Notes: generated by a model not told the origin, from the letters alone. A DNA stretch of 64,000 nucleotides from Lachnospiraceae bacterium (GCA_024697595.1 JAILFK010000048.1:1-64000); one strand, 5' to 3'. Counted from the first letter of the stretch, positions 46,902 to 56,244 are shown. Numbers and translations: made by a program.

Positions 46902-48107
46902 ATGACTAAGCAAGACCGCCTAGAATCCTTTAGCGATTTAATATTACATGCCAGCCACATTCCAGTGTGGGTATACAATAATGAATATCAATTAGAATAC
47001 ACTAGTTATCCCGATGATGACTATATGGGTTTCGACACCCTTTTTCAGTCTCAGGTCGCTAATATTTTGTCTAGCACTGAAATGTCATATTCGCCAACTT
47101 TTGCCTATTCTTTTTTGAATTTGCAATGGATTCTTGATTTTGAAACCAAAAACGATGAGCTTTCCAAAATATATGTTATTGGCCCGGCTTTCACCAACGA
47201 AAATTCTTTTAACGAGTTAAAAGATCGAATGGACGAAAGAGGTCTATCTATCAAAATCAAAGCTATCGTTTCCAAACAATTAAATAGAATGTCCATCGTT
47301 CCTAGAACAGTTCTCATAAACTATGCGCTCCAGCTTCATTATCTTCTCTTTGAAGAAGAGATGAATATAAGTGACATAAAAATCCTAAATAATGTTGAGA
47401 CAACTGATAAATACGGAAATATCAAAAGTAATTCTCACTATGGCATTTGGGCTTCTGAGCAGGAATTTATAAGATTATTCACCGAGGGTAATCCAAAATA
47501 TCGAGAGGCAATTTATCTCTCTTCATCTCTCAGTGATGGTGTAAAACACAATCCCAAGGATTCTCTTCGCTATTGCAAGAATAATTTTTTGGTATTACTC
47601 ACACTATTATCAAGAGCTGCGATAAATGGTGGAGTATCCCCGGATTTATCCTACGATCTATGTGATTATTACGCCCATACTTGTGAATTATGTTCAACAA
47701 TGGCAGAGATTACACATTTAATCGATGAAATGCAAGAAACCTATTTTGAACATGTGGTTAAAGCAAAGCAAAACCTGGGAATATCAAAATTTATACAAAA
47801 CAGTTGTGAGTATATCTCAACTCATATAAATGAAAAGATTTCTATTACAGATTTAGCTTCAAAAGCCGGTTATTCCGAATATTATTTTTCAAGAAAATTC
47901 AAAAACGAGCTTGGCTGCAGCATAAATGAATATGTAACACACAAAAAGATTGAACGCGCCAAAATTCTATTGGAGTCAACCAACTTAAGTATCTTAGATA
48001 TCAGCTTAGAATTATCATTCAATTCTAGAAGTTATTTCTCAGATACTTTCCAAAAAATAGTTGGTATGTCACCTGGTGAATATCGAAAGAAATATACCAA
48101 AGTATAA
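46902..48107 (+). CDS. AraC-family transcriptional regulator
   Basis: A 401-residue regulator. The C-terminal 100 residues are the two helix-turn-helix AraC domain: INEKISITDLASKAGYSEYY, then FSRKFKNELGCSINEYVTHKK and the second helix pair ILDISLELSFNSRSYFSDTF, ending QKIVGMSPGEYRKKY. The N-terminal 290 residues are divergent and probably bind an effector. It is translated just after the small HPr-like gene. The GH78 gene downstream is on the opposite strand; a role in controlling rhamnoside use is only suggested by closeness. Confidence 0.88.
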   Translation: MTKQDRLESFSDLILHASHIPVWVYNNEYQLEYTSYPDDDYMGFDTLFQSQVANILSSTEMSYSPTFAYSFLNLQWILDFETKNDELSKIYVIGPAFTNENSFNELKDRMDERGLSIKIKAIVSKQLNRMSIVPRTVLINYALQLHYLLFEEEMNISDIKILNNVETTDKYGNIKSNSHYGIWASEQEFIRLFTEGNPKYREAIYLSSSLSDGVKHNPKDSLRYCKNNFLVLLTLLSRAAINGGVSPDLSYDLCDYYAHTCELCSTMAEITHLIDEMQETYFEHVVKAKQNLGISKFIQNSCEYISTHINEKISITDLASKAGYSEYYFSRKFKNELGCSINEYVTHKKIERAKILLESTNLSILDISLELSFNSRSYFSDTFQKIVGMSPGEYRKKYTKV

Positions 48108-48111
48108 AAAT

Positions 48112-48155
48112 AAACCTATTGCATTTAGACTTTTAAAGTCCTTTGCAATAGGTTT
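48112..48155. terminator. Bidirectional terminator between the AraC gene and the GH78 gene
   Basis: AAACCTATTGCA (48112-48123) pairs with TGCAATAGGTTT (48144-48155), enclosing a second perfect palindrome GACTTTTAAAGTC. T runs flank both sides, so it can end both convergent genes. Confidence 0.85.
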
Positions 48156-48160
48156 TTATT

Positions 48161-50692
48161 TTATATGCTATGTTTGCCTGCCTCTAGCTTAAAATGTCTA
48201 CCATCTAACAACTCAACCTCAGCCGTGGCATTTGAAGGTATTTCAAATTCATAACTTACCGCATCCCCTTCATATCGCCAACTACTCACAATCTCACCCA
48301 CTGGAGAATTGTATACAGCCTTGGCATTTTTAAGCAGCGGTGACGGATATGGTTTTATTTTAATTTTAGTATTTTCCAAATGTATTCCACATACTCCTCC
48401 AAATAACCAGCCTGTAATCGCTCCATAGGCATAATGATTCAAAGATGCCGAAACCTCTCCTTTTTCATTAATTCCTTCCCATGTCTCCCAAATAGTATTT
48501 GCGCCTTTTTTCACCTCATACAACCAACTAGGTGCTGTATCTTGAAGCAATAATTTATAGGCGGTATCTACATGACCACTCTCAGCCAAAACCTTACATA
48601 GATACGGCGTACTCAAAAATCCTGTATTTAAGTGATAATCGTTGGCCTTAACCAACTCATTCAAATCATTTACAGCATCTTCCTTGGCAACATCATCTAT
48701 CAAATCAAATTCTACTGCTCTGACATAAGGGGCCATTCGCTCTCCTACTATTCTTCCCCCATCAGTACATTCACTGACAAAGCCAAGACGAGCTTTTGAA
48801 CTAATATCCTTGTAATATTTAGCATCATCATCATGGCCTAATAATTTTGCAATCTCACTCAACAAGCGACCCGATTTCACAAAATATGCCGTAGCCGAAT
48901 CTACCGGTGTCTTGCCCATTATCGCTGCGGAGTCCACCCCCGGTTCGCACCACTCACCATAATCAATTCCTGTTTCTATAACATATTTTCTATAGCGATT
49001 TCTACTTTTAAATATTTTCTTGATATCTCTTTTCTTAGCTCTATTAATCAAAAATGCATACCACTTTTGCATCATTTCATAATTTTCCTCAAGAATTTTG
49101 ATATCATCATATCTTTTGTAAAGCGCATATGGCACTATAATACACGCATCACCCCAACCGGTTGAACCTGACAACAATCCTGTAAAAAAGCTTGGTTTGC
49201 TATTTAGCGGAGCAATATTGGCCACCTTTCCATCCTTCAATTGAAGCAGCCGGCATTCCTTTAACCATTTTCTATAGACAGGATACGCGTCTTCCAAAAA
49301 AATCCCTGTATCTACATAGATTCCAGCATCACCTGTCCATCCAGCCCTCTCCCTTGTAGGGCAGTCCGTTGGAATATCACAGAAATTTGATTTTTGACTC
49401 CAAATAGAATTGTGCACCAGTTTATTGACATCCTCAACTCCGCACTCAAAGAAGCCAATATCCTCCATGTCAGAATATACTGCTATGGATGTAAATGTTG
49501 CTTTTGACAAATCTATATCTGTCTCCACCAAGGCATATTGAAATCCCCAAATAGAAAATTTTGTTTTGTAATGATTTACCCCCTCTTTGCAGGTGTATAC
49601 AACTCTCTGATCAGTGCCGCCACCTTTATGTCGTTTTCTATCCTGGAAATTTTCTTGAGTAAAATTCCCTTTTTCATCTAAAGCCTCACCGTGAGTCAAG
49701 ACAATCTTGTCGCCCTTGTGCGCCTCCACTTGAAACTCTATATAGCCAGCTATATTTTGACCATAGTCAATTACCTTCTGGCCATTTGGTGTCTCAAACA
49801 CTTTGCCCTCAAATCTCTCATTTTCCACAATAGGCACTGTGTTGGAACAGCCCAATTCCTCATAACTGCTCTCCACTATTTTCACACTATGCCAATTTGT
49901 AATCTCCTCACAATTAGCATCATAGACCTCTCCTTTTTGCATGTCTGCTTCTCTAAGCGGTCCTGCCTGAGAAGCCTCCCAACTATCATCCGATACACAT
50001 ACTATCTCCCCATCATTTTCCAATTGAGCCAACAATGCAATCTCTGTTCCGAATAAATTTCTATCTCCGTCAACGCCTGAATAGCTTCTATACCATCCAT
50101 CTGCAATTTCCACCTCAAGAATATTTTCTCCAGGTTTCATACATTCGGAAACATCATAAACCTGATAAGGCATAAATTTATCATAAGAAGAAGTTCCTGG
50201 AGCAAGAACAAAATCCCCCACTCTAATACCATTAATTTTCGCTTCATATATACCATGGCTTGTAATATATAATCTTGCATTTCCAATCTGCTTTATATCA
50301 AATTTCTTGCGAAGATAACTCACAGGTGCTATTTTATCCGGCTCAACTTCATCCTCCGGATTAATCCACTGAGCTTTGAAATCCTCTCTATTTAATAGCC
50401 CTATTTCAAAGCGAGCAGTATCACTAAATTCACCTTCTAAATCATTTTCATCCCACAATTTAACTTGCCAAGAAATAATTTGCCGGCTCTTCAACTCCAT
50501 TGGATAATAAACCTGCATAGCAGAAGAATCCACCTTGCCTGTATCCCAAACCAAAGTACCATCAATAGTCGCTTTAACCTGATATGCGCTTTGCTTAATT
50601 CCGCCCTGACAATTCCATGTCAAAAGCGGATTGGCAAAATCTATCCCAATGGGATCATTCATATACTCACATCTCAACCTACTCGCTTTCAT
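48161..50692 (-). CDS. Alpha-L-rhamnosidase, glycoside hydrolase family 78
   Basis: About 843 residues, cytoplasmic (no signal peptide), releasing L-rhamnose from rhamnogalacturonan or plant glycosides. The acid region DCPTRERAGWTGDAGIYVD near residue 465, then GYGEWCEPG-like and the later WETWEG motif are GH78 marks, and the N-terminal part has the beta-domain with YITSHGIYEAKINGIRVGD. I start at the ATG at 50692, eight bases after AAGGAG; the longer frame uses a TTG. The upstream GPD terminator is only about 40 bases away, so the promoter must lie in a very short gap or transcription reads through. Confidence 0.9.
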   Translation of the reverse strand: MKASRLRCEYMNDPIGIDFANPLLTWNCQGGIKQSAYQVKATIDGTLVWDTGKVDSSAMQVYYPMELKSRQIISWQVKLWDENDLEGEFSDTARFEIGLLNREDFKAQWINPEDEVEPDKIAPVSYLRKKFDIKQIGNARLYITSHGIYEAKINGIRVGDFVLAPGTSSYDKFMPYQVYDVSECMKPGENILEVEIADGWYRSYSGVDGDRNLFGTEIALLAQLENDGEIVCVSDDSWEASQAGPLREADMQKGEVYDANCEEITNWHSVKIVESSYEELGCSNTVPIVENERFEGKVFETPNGQKVIDYGQNIAGYIEFQVEAHKGDKIVLTHGEALDEKGNFTQENFQDRKRHKGGGTDQRVVYTCKEGVNHYKTKFSIWGFQYALVETDIDLSKATFTSIAVYSDMEDIGFFECGVEDVNKLVHNSIWSQKSNFCDIPTDCPTRERAGWTGDAGIYVDTGIFLEDAYPVYRKWLKECRLLQLKDGKVANIAPLNSKPSFFTGLLSGSTGWGDACIIVPYALYKRYDDIKILEENYEMMQKWYAFLINRAKKRDIKKIFKSRNRYRKYVIETGIDYGEWCEPGVDSAAIMGKTPVDSATAYFVKSGRLLSEIAKLLGHDDDAKYYKDISSKARLGFVSECTDGGRIVGERMAPYVRAVEFDLIDDVAKEDAVNDLNELVKANDYHLNTGFLSTPYLCKVLAESGHVDTAYKLLLQDTAPSWLYEVKKGANTIWETWEGINEKGEVSASLNHYAYGAITGWLFGGVCGIHLENTKIKIKPYPSPLLKNAKAVYNSPVGEIVSSWRYEGDAVSYEFEIPSNATAEVELLDGRHFKLEAGKHSI

Positions 50693-50727
50693 ACTCAACG
50701 CTCCTTTTCGTATATGACTTTTCCAAT

Positions 50728-50758
50728 AAAAAAAGTCTTACAATCACCTTGTAAGACT
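50728..50758 (-). terminator. Terminator after the glycerophosphodiesterase gene
   Basis: AGTCTTACAA (50734-50743) and TTGTAAGACT (50749-50758) form a perfect 10-bp stem with a 5-base loop; on the minus strand TTTTTTT follows. It ends the sufC-SufB-like-LCP-GPD transcript. Confidence 0.88.
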
Positions 50759-50811
50759 ATTTTAATAAGATTTTTTTATTATGATGTACACAAATTTGTC
50801 AAGAAGTCCAA

Positions 50812-51657
50812 TTATTGCGGAACAAAACCTTCAAAAATAAAGATATCATAATTGTCAATATTGTCCTCTATTTCCTGCTGTGATGTTATAGTCCAAGCCA
50901 CAGCCGGGGCTTTGTATAACTTTTTACATAGTGTTCTAGATAAATCGTCAGTATATTTTACATCATACGCTACAAAATCAGGTTTTATAAAGAAATTGAG
51001 TAATAAATTATGTAATACTTCATATGCTATGGGCGGATAATCTCCATATCCCTCTTTTACATAATCGTCTGATAATATTCCTCTAACCACCTCTGGTCTG
51101 TTCTTTTTATACCACCAAACTCCCATTGGATTAAATGACTCAACGCAATAAAGGCCATTATAAGTAGACAACAATCCTTCCGCCTTTTCACACACAGCAA
51201 GATCTGTCCCTCCAATCTTGTACTCAATAATAAGTGGCACCTGTCCATTTACCAACTTGAGAACATCCTCAAATTTCGGTATCTTCTCTTTAGAATCAAA
51301 AAGCTCAAGTTTTTGAAGTTCCTCATAGGTCATATCGCCTACTCGTTTATCGATACCAAACACTCTCTCCAATGTATCATCATGGAATACAACCAACACA
51401 TCGTCCTTGGTAAGTTGTACATCAAGTTCTATACCATAATCATTTTCAATCGCCTTTTTAAAAGCAGCCATCGAATTCTCAGGTGCATCGGATTCATTAT
51501 CATAAAGCCCACGATGAGCGTAATCCCATTGTCTAAACTCATCAAACTTTGGTCGCTTATACATCCTAGGCATAATTGCCAAGAGATACAAAACCACCAT
51601 TACAATGACTACGATTAATAAAACCCCTACCATTTTCATCATCCTACTCATCTTCAT
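50812..51657 (-). CDS. Membrane-anchored glycerophosphodiester phosphodiesterase
   Basis: A 281-residue GDPD-family enzyme that splits glycerophosphodiesters to glycerol-3-phosphate and an alcohol. It has an N-terminal hydrophobic anchor (GVLLIVVIVMVVLYLLAI) and the catalytic His-Glu-Asp-His set: AHRGLYDN, ELDVQLTKDD and VFHDDTLERV. Metal-dependent GDPD activity is expected on the outer face of the membrane. The start is uncertain among nearby ATG codons (51657 chosen). It follows the LCP gene without a gap, so the two are probably cotranscribed. Confidence 0.88.
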   Translation of the reverse strand: MKMSRMMKMVGVLLIVVIVMVVLYLLAIMPRMYKRPKFDEFRQWDYAHRGLYDNESDAPENSMAAFKKAIENDYGIELDVQLTKDDVLVVFHDDTLERVFGIDKRVGDMTYEELQKLELFDSKEKIPKFEDVLKLVNGQVPLIIEYKIGGTDLAVCEKAEGLLSTYNGLYCVESFNPMGVWWYKKNRPEVVRGILSDDYVKEGYGDYPPIAYEVLHNLLLNFFIKPDFVAYDVKYTDDLSRTLCKKLYKAPAVAWTITSQQEIEDNIDNYDIFIFEGFVPQ

Positions 51658-51660
51658 CAA

Positions 51661-52824
51661 TTATTCTTCAACAGGTACTTCATCAATTACAGCAGGCTCA
51701 CCATTTACCACAGAAGCAATCTTGGCCTTGGCCTCTTCCACTGTACTTTCATCAGGGATCATAACATATGCATTTCCGCCTGATGTAGATCTGCTTGCTC
51801 CTTTTCCTGTAACTGCATATGACTCAACATTCCACTCTGCCATATCGTTAAGCTGCATTTTCACAATGCTAGATATATCTCCGTTCTGTAAGCTTGTCTT
51901 AAACATTCCCTCCAAGCTATCCATTATGCCACCATAATTCATTAATAAGCCTACGCCATCATGGGTAACTTCATCAATCACAGCCGTAATAACCTGCATC
52001 TGATTAGAACCACGAGTATTATCTCCGCCTGCGAAAGAATATCTTTCTCTAGCAAAGGCAAGTGCATCTGCACCATTTACATGCTGCACGCCCTGACTAA
52101 ACTGAGTATATGGGTAATTTGACGCCTTGAATGCTATAGGAGAATCAATATCAATTCCACCCAGCTCATCTATAAGTGTTTCAAAACCGCTAAAGTTAAT
52201 CTGACCGTAAAAATCAATATCTATTCCATATAATTCTCCAAGGGCATCCATAGAATTATCTATACCATCATTTCCACAATGAGTAAGTTTATCCATTCTT
52301 CCCAACGCTGGATTATTAATATAGTAATCTCTAGGAGTATTTAACAAAAGAATCCTTTTTGTTTTTGGATTGACTACCATAATAATATTAACATCACTTC
52401 TTGAATCTTCACTTAAAGTAGCATCTCTAGTATCAGATCCACTTAAATAAACTGCAAATGGTTCATTTACTACGCTGACATCCGAACTCACTTCACCATC
52501 AACCATTCCATTAAGTGTAGATAATGCCTTTATTAAAAAGATTGATATTGCAAACATGGCTATGGTCATAATCACAGACATTACCACAGCTATTATCTTC
52601 TGCCATTTCAACCTTTTATAAAATAGTAGCATTCCAACAATCATAGTATAGAAAAGTAAAATTAATACTGCCACTATCAAATATTTTGTAGGCACCATCT
52701 TCGATGCCATAACTACTACGGTAGCGAGAACCTCAGATATAATCTGAAGCACAAATAAAACTTTATAGATTTTCATCTTATCTTTCTTACTCATTTTTTT
52801 AGTAACTTTCTTCTCGTTACTCAT
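51661..52824 (-). CDS. LytR-CpsA-Psr family protein
   Basis: A 387-residue protein with about three to four N-terminal hydrophobic segments and an external LCP domain, which transfers polyprenyl-linked glycopolymers to peptidoglycan. Conserved Arg/Asp residues occur in LSGSDTRD, DVNIIMVVNP and LLNTPRDYYI, and in ALAFARERYSFAGGDNTRG. It follows the SufB-like gene by 35 bases and is followed by GPD with no gap. Together they suggest cell-envelope glycopolymer attachment, though the Fe-S genes in the same transcript are unrelated. Confidence 0.88.
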   Translation of the reverse strand: MSNEKKVTKKMSKKDKMKIYKVLFVLQIISEVLATVVVMASKMVPTKYLIVAVLILLFYTMIVGMLLFYKRLKWQKIIAVVMSVIMTIAMFAISIFLIKALSTLNGMVDGEVSSDVSVVNEPFAVYLSGSDTRDATLSEDSRSDVNIIMVVNPKTKRILLLNTPRDYYINNPALGRMDKLTHCGNDGIDNSMDALGELYGIDIDFYGQINFSGFETLIDELGGIDIDSPIAFKASNYPYTQFSQGVQHVNGADALAFARERYSFAGGDNTRGSNQMQVITAVIDEVTHDGVGLLMNYGGIMDSLEGMFKTSLQNGDISSIVKMQLNDMAEWNVESYAVTGKGASRSTSGGNAYVMIPDESTVEEAKAKIASVVNGEPAVIDEVPVEE

Positions 52825-52859
52825 GTTCTTAATCCTCCAATTATGTCTTTTTCCCCTTT

Positions 52860-53783
52860 TTATCTTAAAAATCCAGCCACAATTTGTTCCTCAGCCTCTT
52901 CTTCTGTAAGGCCTAAAGACATAAGTTTTATAAGCTGATCGCCCGCAATTTTGCCAATGGCCGCCTCATGAATAAGTGCAGCATCCACATTTTTTGCATC
53001 CAATTTTGGAATAGCAACCACATGCGCATCTCCCATTATAATAGCATCACATGCCGCATGTCCATTACAAGCAGTATTTCCCTCAATGGAAACCTCAAAA
53101 ATCTGCTCGGATTCGTCCTTGGCAACTGAACGTGACACCACATCGGCACTGGAATCCTCACCATTTAACACAACCTTGTAATCTGAAGTTGCAGACTGTG
53201 TACCATGGGTCATAAGAGCCTCATGAATAAGAAGTGTTGCCCCTTCCTTTAGCTCGGCATAATTTGTACGCAAGGTGGAATCGACGCCCTTTATCTGAAC
53301 CATCTCCATCTCCACGTAACTTCCCTCTTCCTGATATACATTGGTTACAGGATTAAGGATTTTTGAGCCCTTACCATCTCCTTCACCATAATGTTTTTCC
53401 ACATACTTTACCTTGGCATTTTTGCCCACATGGAAAGTATGAATTCCATCATGCTGAGAGTCCTGATCTCCACAATTAGAAATTCCACATCCAGCTACAA
53501 TAGTAACATCCGCATCCTCTCCAATGTAAAAATCATTATATACCATATCCTTTAATCCGCTCTCTGTGAGAACTACAGGAATATGCACGCTTTCATTTTT
53601 AGTTCCAGGTTTAATGATGATATCTATTCCTGGATTGTCTTCTTTGGTAACAATATCTATATTTGCTGTAGTGCTTCTAGCAGCACTACTTCCATTTGCA
53701 CGAATATTGTACGCACCCTCAGGTACCCCATGTAAATCAGCCACCTCTGTGATGATTTTCTGTTGAATTGCATCAAGAGCCAT
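52860..53783 (-). CDS. Short SufB/SufD-family Fe-S assembly scaffold
   Basis: A 307-residue protein of the SufB/SufD family, shorter than E. coli SufB (495) or SufD (423). The core beta-helix has ADVTIVAGCGISNCGDQDSQ, VKYVEKHYGEGDGKGS and the C-terminal AACDAIIMGDAHVVAIP then EAAIGKIAGDQL. It lacks most N-terminal helices. It overlaps the SufC ATPase gene by one base (TAATG), so the pair is a minimal two-component Fe-S assembly system (SufC-SufB-like, as in the proposed SMS machinery of anaerobes). No sufS or sufU is visible nearby. Confidence 0.82.
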   Translation of the reverse strand: MALDAIQQKIITEVADLHGVPEGAYNIRANGSSAARSTTANIDIVTKEDNPGIDIIIKPGTKNESVHIPVVLTESGLKDMVYNDFYIGEDADVTIVAGCGISNCGDQDSQHDGIHTFHVGKNAKVKYVEKHYGEGDGKGSKILNPVTNVYQEEGSYVEMEMVQIKGVDSTLRTNYAELKEGATLLIHEALMTHGTQSATSDYKVVLNGEDSSADVVSRSVAKDESEQIFEVSIEGNTACNGHAACDAIIMGDAHVVAIPKLDAKNVDAALIHEAAIGKIAGDQLIKLMSLGLTEEEAEEQIVAGFLR

Positions 53784-54523
53784 TACTGGTCACCTCCTAA
53801 CTTTTCGCAAGCCATAGCAGCCGCCGCAGATGTGCCGAGAAGTTCTGGTAAAACCTCATCACGTGTGCCGTGCTTTTTCACCTTACCATTTTCAATGACA
53901 ACTATCTCATCTGCAATATTTAAAATTCTCTCCTGGTGAGAAATAACAATGATTGTTCCATTGACAGTCTTTCTCATATTTTCAAATACTTTTATAAGAT
54001 TTTGGAAACTCCAAAGATCAATTCCTGCCTCAGGTTCATCAAAGATAGATAGCTTTGTACCTCTTGCCAAAACTGTAGCAATTTCAATACGCTTTAGTTC
54101 TCCTCCTGACAGAGAAGCATTGACCTCTCTATCCACATAATCCTTGGCACACAAACCTACTTTTGATAAATATTCGCAGGCTGCTGCCACTGAAATAAAT
54201 TCTCCTGCAGCCAATCTAAGCAAATCGATAACTCTGATTCCCTTAAAATGAACTGGCGCCTGAAAAGCAAAACTGATACCCTTTTTAGCTCTCTCTGTTA
54301 TATCCATCTCACTTATGTCTTCGCCATCTAAGATAATCTGACCTGATGTCAATTGATTGACACCCATAATAAGCTTGGCCAATGTAGACTTACCGCCACC
54401 ATTAGGACCAGTAATCACAATGAATTTGCCATCTTCAACAGTGAGATTTAAATCGTCGATGATTTCTTTTGTAGTATCGTTCTCATCATCAACTTTATAT
54501 GTAAGATTCTTTATCTCTAACAT
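53783..54523 (-). CDS. sufC: SufC-like ABC ATPase for Fe-S cluster assembly
   Basis: A 246-residue soluble ABC ATPase. The P-loop is GPNGGGKST near residue 39, the Q-loop follows, the signature is NASLSGGELKRIEIA and Walker B is KLSIFDEPEAG, with the H-loop His in IIVISHQERIL. It powers the adjacent SufB-like scaffold during cluster assembly. Its stop overlaps the start of the partner. No membrane permease is adjacent, which excludes a transporter function. It resembles the SmsC type described for archaea and anaerobic bacteria, an assignment from the family rather than from specific residues. Confidence 0.88.
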   Translation of the reverse strand: MLEIKNLTYKVDDENDTTKEIIDDLNLTVEDGKFIVITGPNGGGKSTLAKLIMGVNQLTSGQIILDGEDISEMDITERAKKGISFAFQAPVHFKGIRVIDLLRLAAGEFISVAAACEYLSKVGLCAKDYVDREVNASLSGGELKRIEIATVLARGTKLSIFDEPEAGIDLWSFQNLIKVFENMRKTVNGTIIVISHQERILNIADEIVVIENGKVKKHGTRDEVLPELLGTSAAAAMACEKLGGDQ

Positions 54524-54659
54524 GATGTCTCTCCTTTACGTATATTTATATATCTCAAGATTTTTAAGTCATTATATCTAGTTATACATCCTTGATACAC
54601 CATTATAGCATTTTTTAAAAATAGTGCACATAATAACTTTAATGTACTTGTTTTTGCAC

Positions 54660-54705
54660 CAAAAAAAGCCCTCTCTGCAGGATTATCCTGTAAAGAGCGC
54701 TTAAT
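54660..54705 (-). terminator. Terminator after the amidohydrolase gene
   Basis: On the minus strand, GCGCTCTTTACAGGAT folds back on CCTGCAGAGAGGGC with mismatches, followed by seven T. It lies directly after the amidohydrolase and before the sufC promoter region. Confidence 0.75.
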
Positions 54706-54728
54706 ACTTTTGCTTTTAAACTTTTCAA

Positions 54729-55601
54729 TTATTTACTTTCAAATAATTTTTTTGCATTTTCACCAAGAATCTCTCTTTTCTCCTCATCAGATAATGTGCC
54801 ATCACCCAACAACGAATATAATAGTTCTCCCCAATTATCACCACGTTGCATAACCGAGAAATCACTTGCCCAGACTATTCTTTTACTTCCAAATGCATCT
54901 ATCGTCTTGTGCAAGATCTCCGACAATCTCTGGCTTGGCGGAAATGGCTTTTCGTCAAACATCTCTGTGTAATGAGACCATTTAAGATAAATATTTGGTA
55001 TTTCCGCAAGTTTCAATACATTATTTAAGTAATATTCTTCTTGCTCTTCTAGTGTTCTTTCCTTAAGCAGCCCCTTAAACACCGCTCTAGTTGCATTATC
55101 AAAAATACCACAATGATCTATAACAATTTTTAGATTCTCATGTCTTTTGCCACAAGCAGCCACCCATTCTGGATGATCTGGCATATGAAGAAATAATACT
55201 AATCCCGCTTCTTCAACGCACTCTAATAACTCATCATATTCTCCTTGCGCAAATGGTTGCCACTCCATTGGGTTCATCCCTGGAGTAATACGAATTCCAA
55301 CACAAGCAGAATCATCTTTAGCTAAATCTATTACATTTTTCATAGCTTTATCTAATCTATTAACTCTTAATACATATCCAAATCTATCCGGATACATTGC
55401 CGCTGCCAACTGTGCTGTTGGGTTAGTATGTCTAATCTGACCATCCTTTAAAGCCACATTGGGCTTCCATTCCATAATATTTTCCAACCAGCATTCATCC
55501 ACAATCAGTTTCTTTATCCCAATTGCATTCATAGCTGCCAAAGTTTCCTCTATTCCACCAGGTCCAATATGTGCTTGAGTATCAATAATTTCGTATTTCA
55601 T
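54729..55601 (-). CDS. Amidohydrolase family (PF04909-like) metal-dependent hydrolase
   Basis: A 290-residue TIM-barrel protein of the amidohydrolase-2 group. The N-terminal DTQAHIGPGG holds a metal His, VLFLHMPDHPEW another, IVIDHCGIF a third and VWASDFSV the catalytic Asp. Such enzymes act as decarboxylases or lactonases on aromatic or heterocyclic acids. It follows the SnoaL-like gene by six bases and both probably belong to one TetR-controlled unit for degrading a small organic compound. The substrate is unknown. Confidence 0.8.
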   Translation of the reverse strand: MKYEIIDTQAHIGPGGIEETLAAMNAIGIKKLIVDECWLENIMEWKPNVALKDGQIRHTNPTAQLAAAMYPDRFGYVLRVNRLDKAMKNVIDLAKDDSACVGIRITPGMNPMEWQPFAQGEYDELLECVEEAGLVLFLHMPDHPEWVAACGKRHENLKIVIDHCGIFDNATRAVFKGLLKERTLEEQEEYYLNNVLKLAEIPNIYLKWSHYTEMFDEKPFPPSQRLSEILHKTIDAFGSKRIVWASDFSVMQRGDNWGELLYSLLGDGTLSDEEKREILGENAKKLFESK

Positions 55602-55607
55602 TTAAAC

Positions 55608-56087
55608 CTACTTTCCCATGTTCCCACCGTCTGTATAAAGATCCAATCTTGTTACCATAAGTTTTCCGTCAACCATTTCAAAATGATTAAACTCAGTAAC
55701 CATCATTTTGAAAGTAACCTGTCCTCCTGCCTGCTTTGGCATAAGATACATTTCATAAACCAACGCCACTGTATCCTCATCAACAATAGCTTGCTGAATT
55801 GGCCCCATCTCCATATCACATTTATCTCTCTGATCTTTCATACTAAGACGATATACACTATATTTCTGCTCGCCTCCAATTGCGTTAATAATGGCATCTG
55901 GTGCGTATAAATCATCTGCTATCTTTAACCATCCCTCATAATCTGGAACCCAATTACCCCACCAATCTATCATTCTCTTTAACATTTCATCCTGTTTTGT
56001 CTCCACAGGTTTTGATGCAAACTCATTCATTGTACGTACACGTATTTCTTTAGAATTTTCAATTGTTACTTTGTCATTAATTCTCAT
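55608..56087 (-). CDS. SnoaL/NTF2-like fold protein, copy 1
   Basis: A 159-residue single-domain protein with the NTF2-like pattern: WWGNWVPDYEGWLKIADDLY, AIGGEQKYSVYRLSMKDQRD, a VDEDTVALVYEMYL strand and a C-terminal strand pair. Family members are polyketide cyclases, isomerases or binding proteins. It is clearly paralogous to the gene at 61464-61958. It is first in a unit with the amidohydrolase and divergent from the TetR gene. An AAGGAG ribosome site precedes the ATG. Activity unknown. Confidence 0.72.
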   Translation of the reverse strand: MRINDKVTIENSKEIRVRTMNEFASKPVETKQDEMLKRMIDWWGNWVPDYEGWLKIADDLYAPDAIINAIGGEQKYSVYRLSMKDQRDKCDMEMGPIQQAIVDEDTVALVYEMYLMPKQAGGQVTFKMMVTEFNHFEMVDGKLMVTRLDLYTDGGNMGK

Positions 56088-56123
56088 CGCCTATCTCCTT
56101 CCAATAATACATTAGTATTTTTT

Positions 56124-56139
56124 TGCAACATGTATTGCA
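56124..56139. promoter_or_regulatory. Candidate TetR operator, near the SnoaL-like gene
   Basis: TGCAACATGTATTGCA is a near-perfect 16-bp inverted repeat 37 bases upstream of the SnoaL-like start codon. Its central CAACATGTAT resembles CAATATGTAT at 61421-61430 ahead of the paralogue. Assigned as an operator by position and symmetry only. Confidence 0.4.
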
Positions 56140-56205
56140 TTTATTGTTTTTAAATTGTATTCTTAAAAATAATATAAAACAACCATTAGTTTTTTGATAA
56201 ATGTT

Positions 56206-56244
56206 GTATTTTAAAACACATTTCAAAATTCTGTTTCAAAATAC
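56206..56244. promoter_or_regulatory. Large inverted repeat between the TetR gene and the SnoaL-like gene
   Basis: GTATTTTAAAACA (56206-56218) and TGTTTCAAAATAC (56232-56244) are inverted copies with one mismatch and a 13-base spacer. Its position between divergent genes fits a regulatory site of the TetR protein, but AT-rich symmetry can be fortuitous. Confidence 0.45.
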
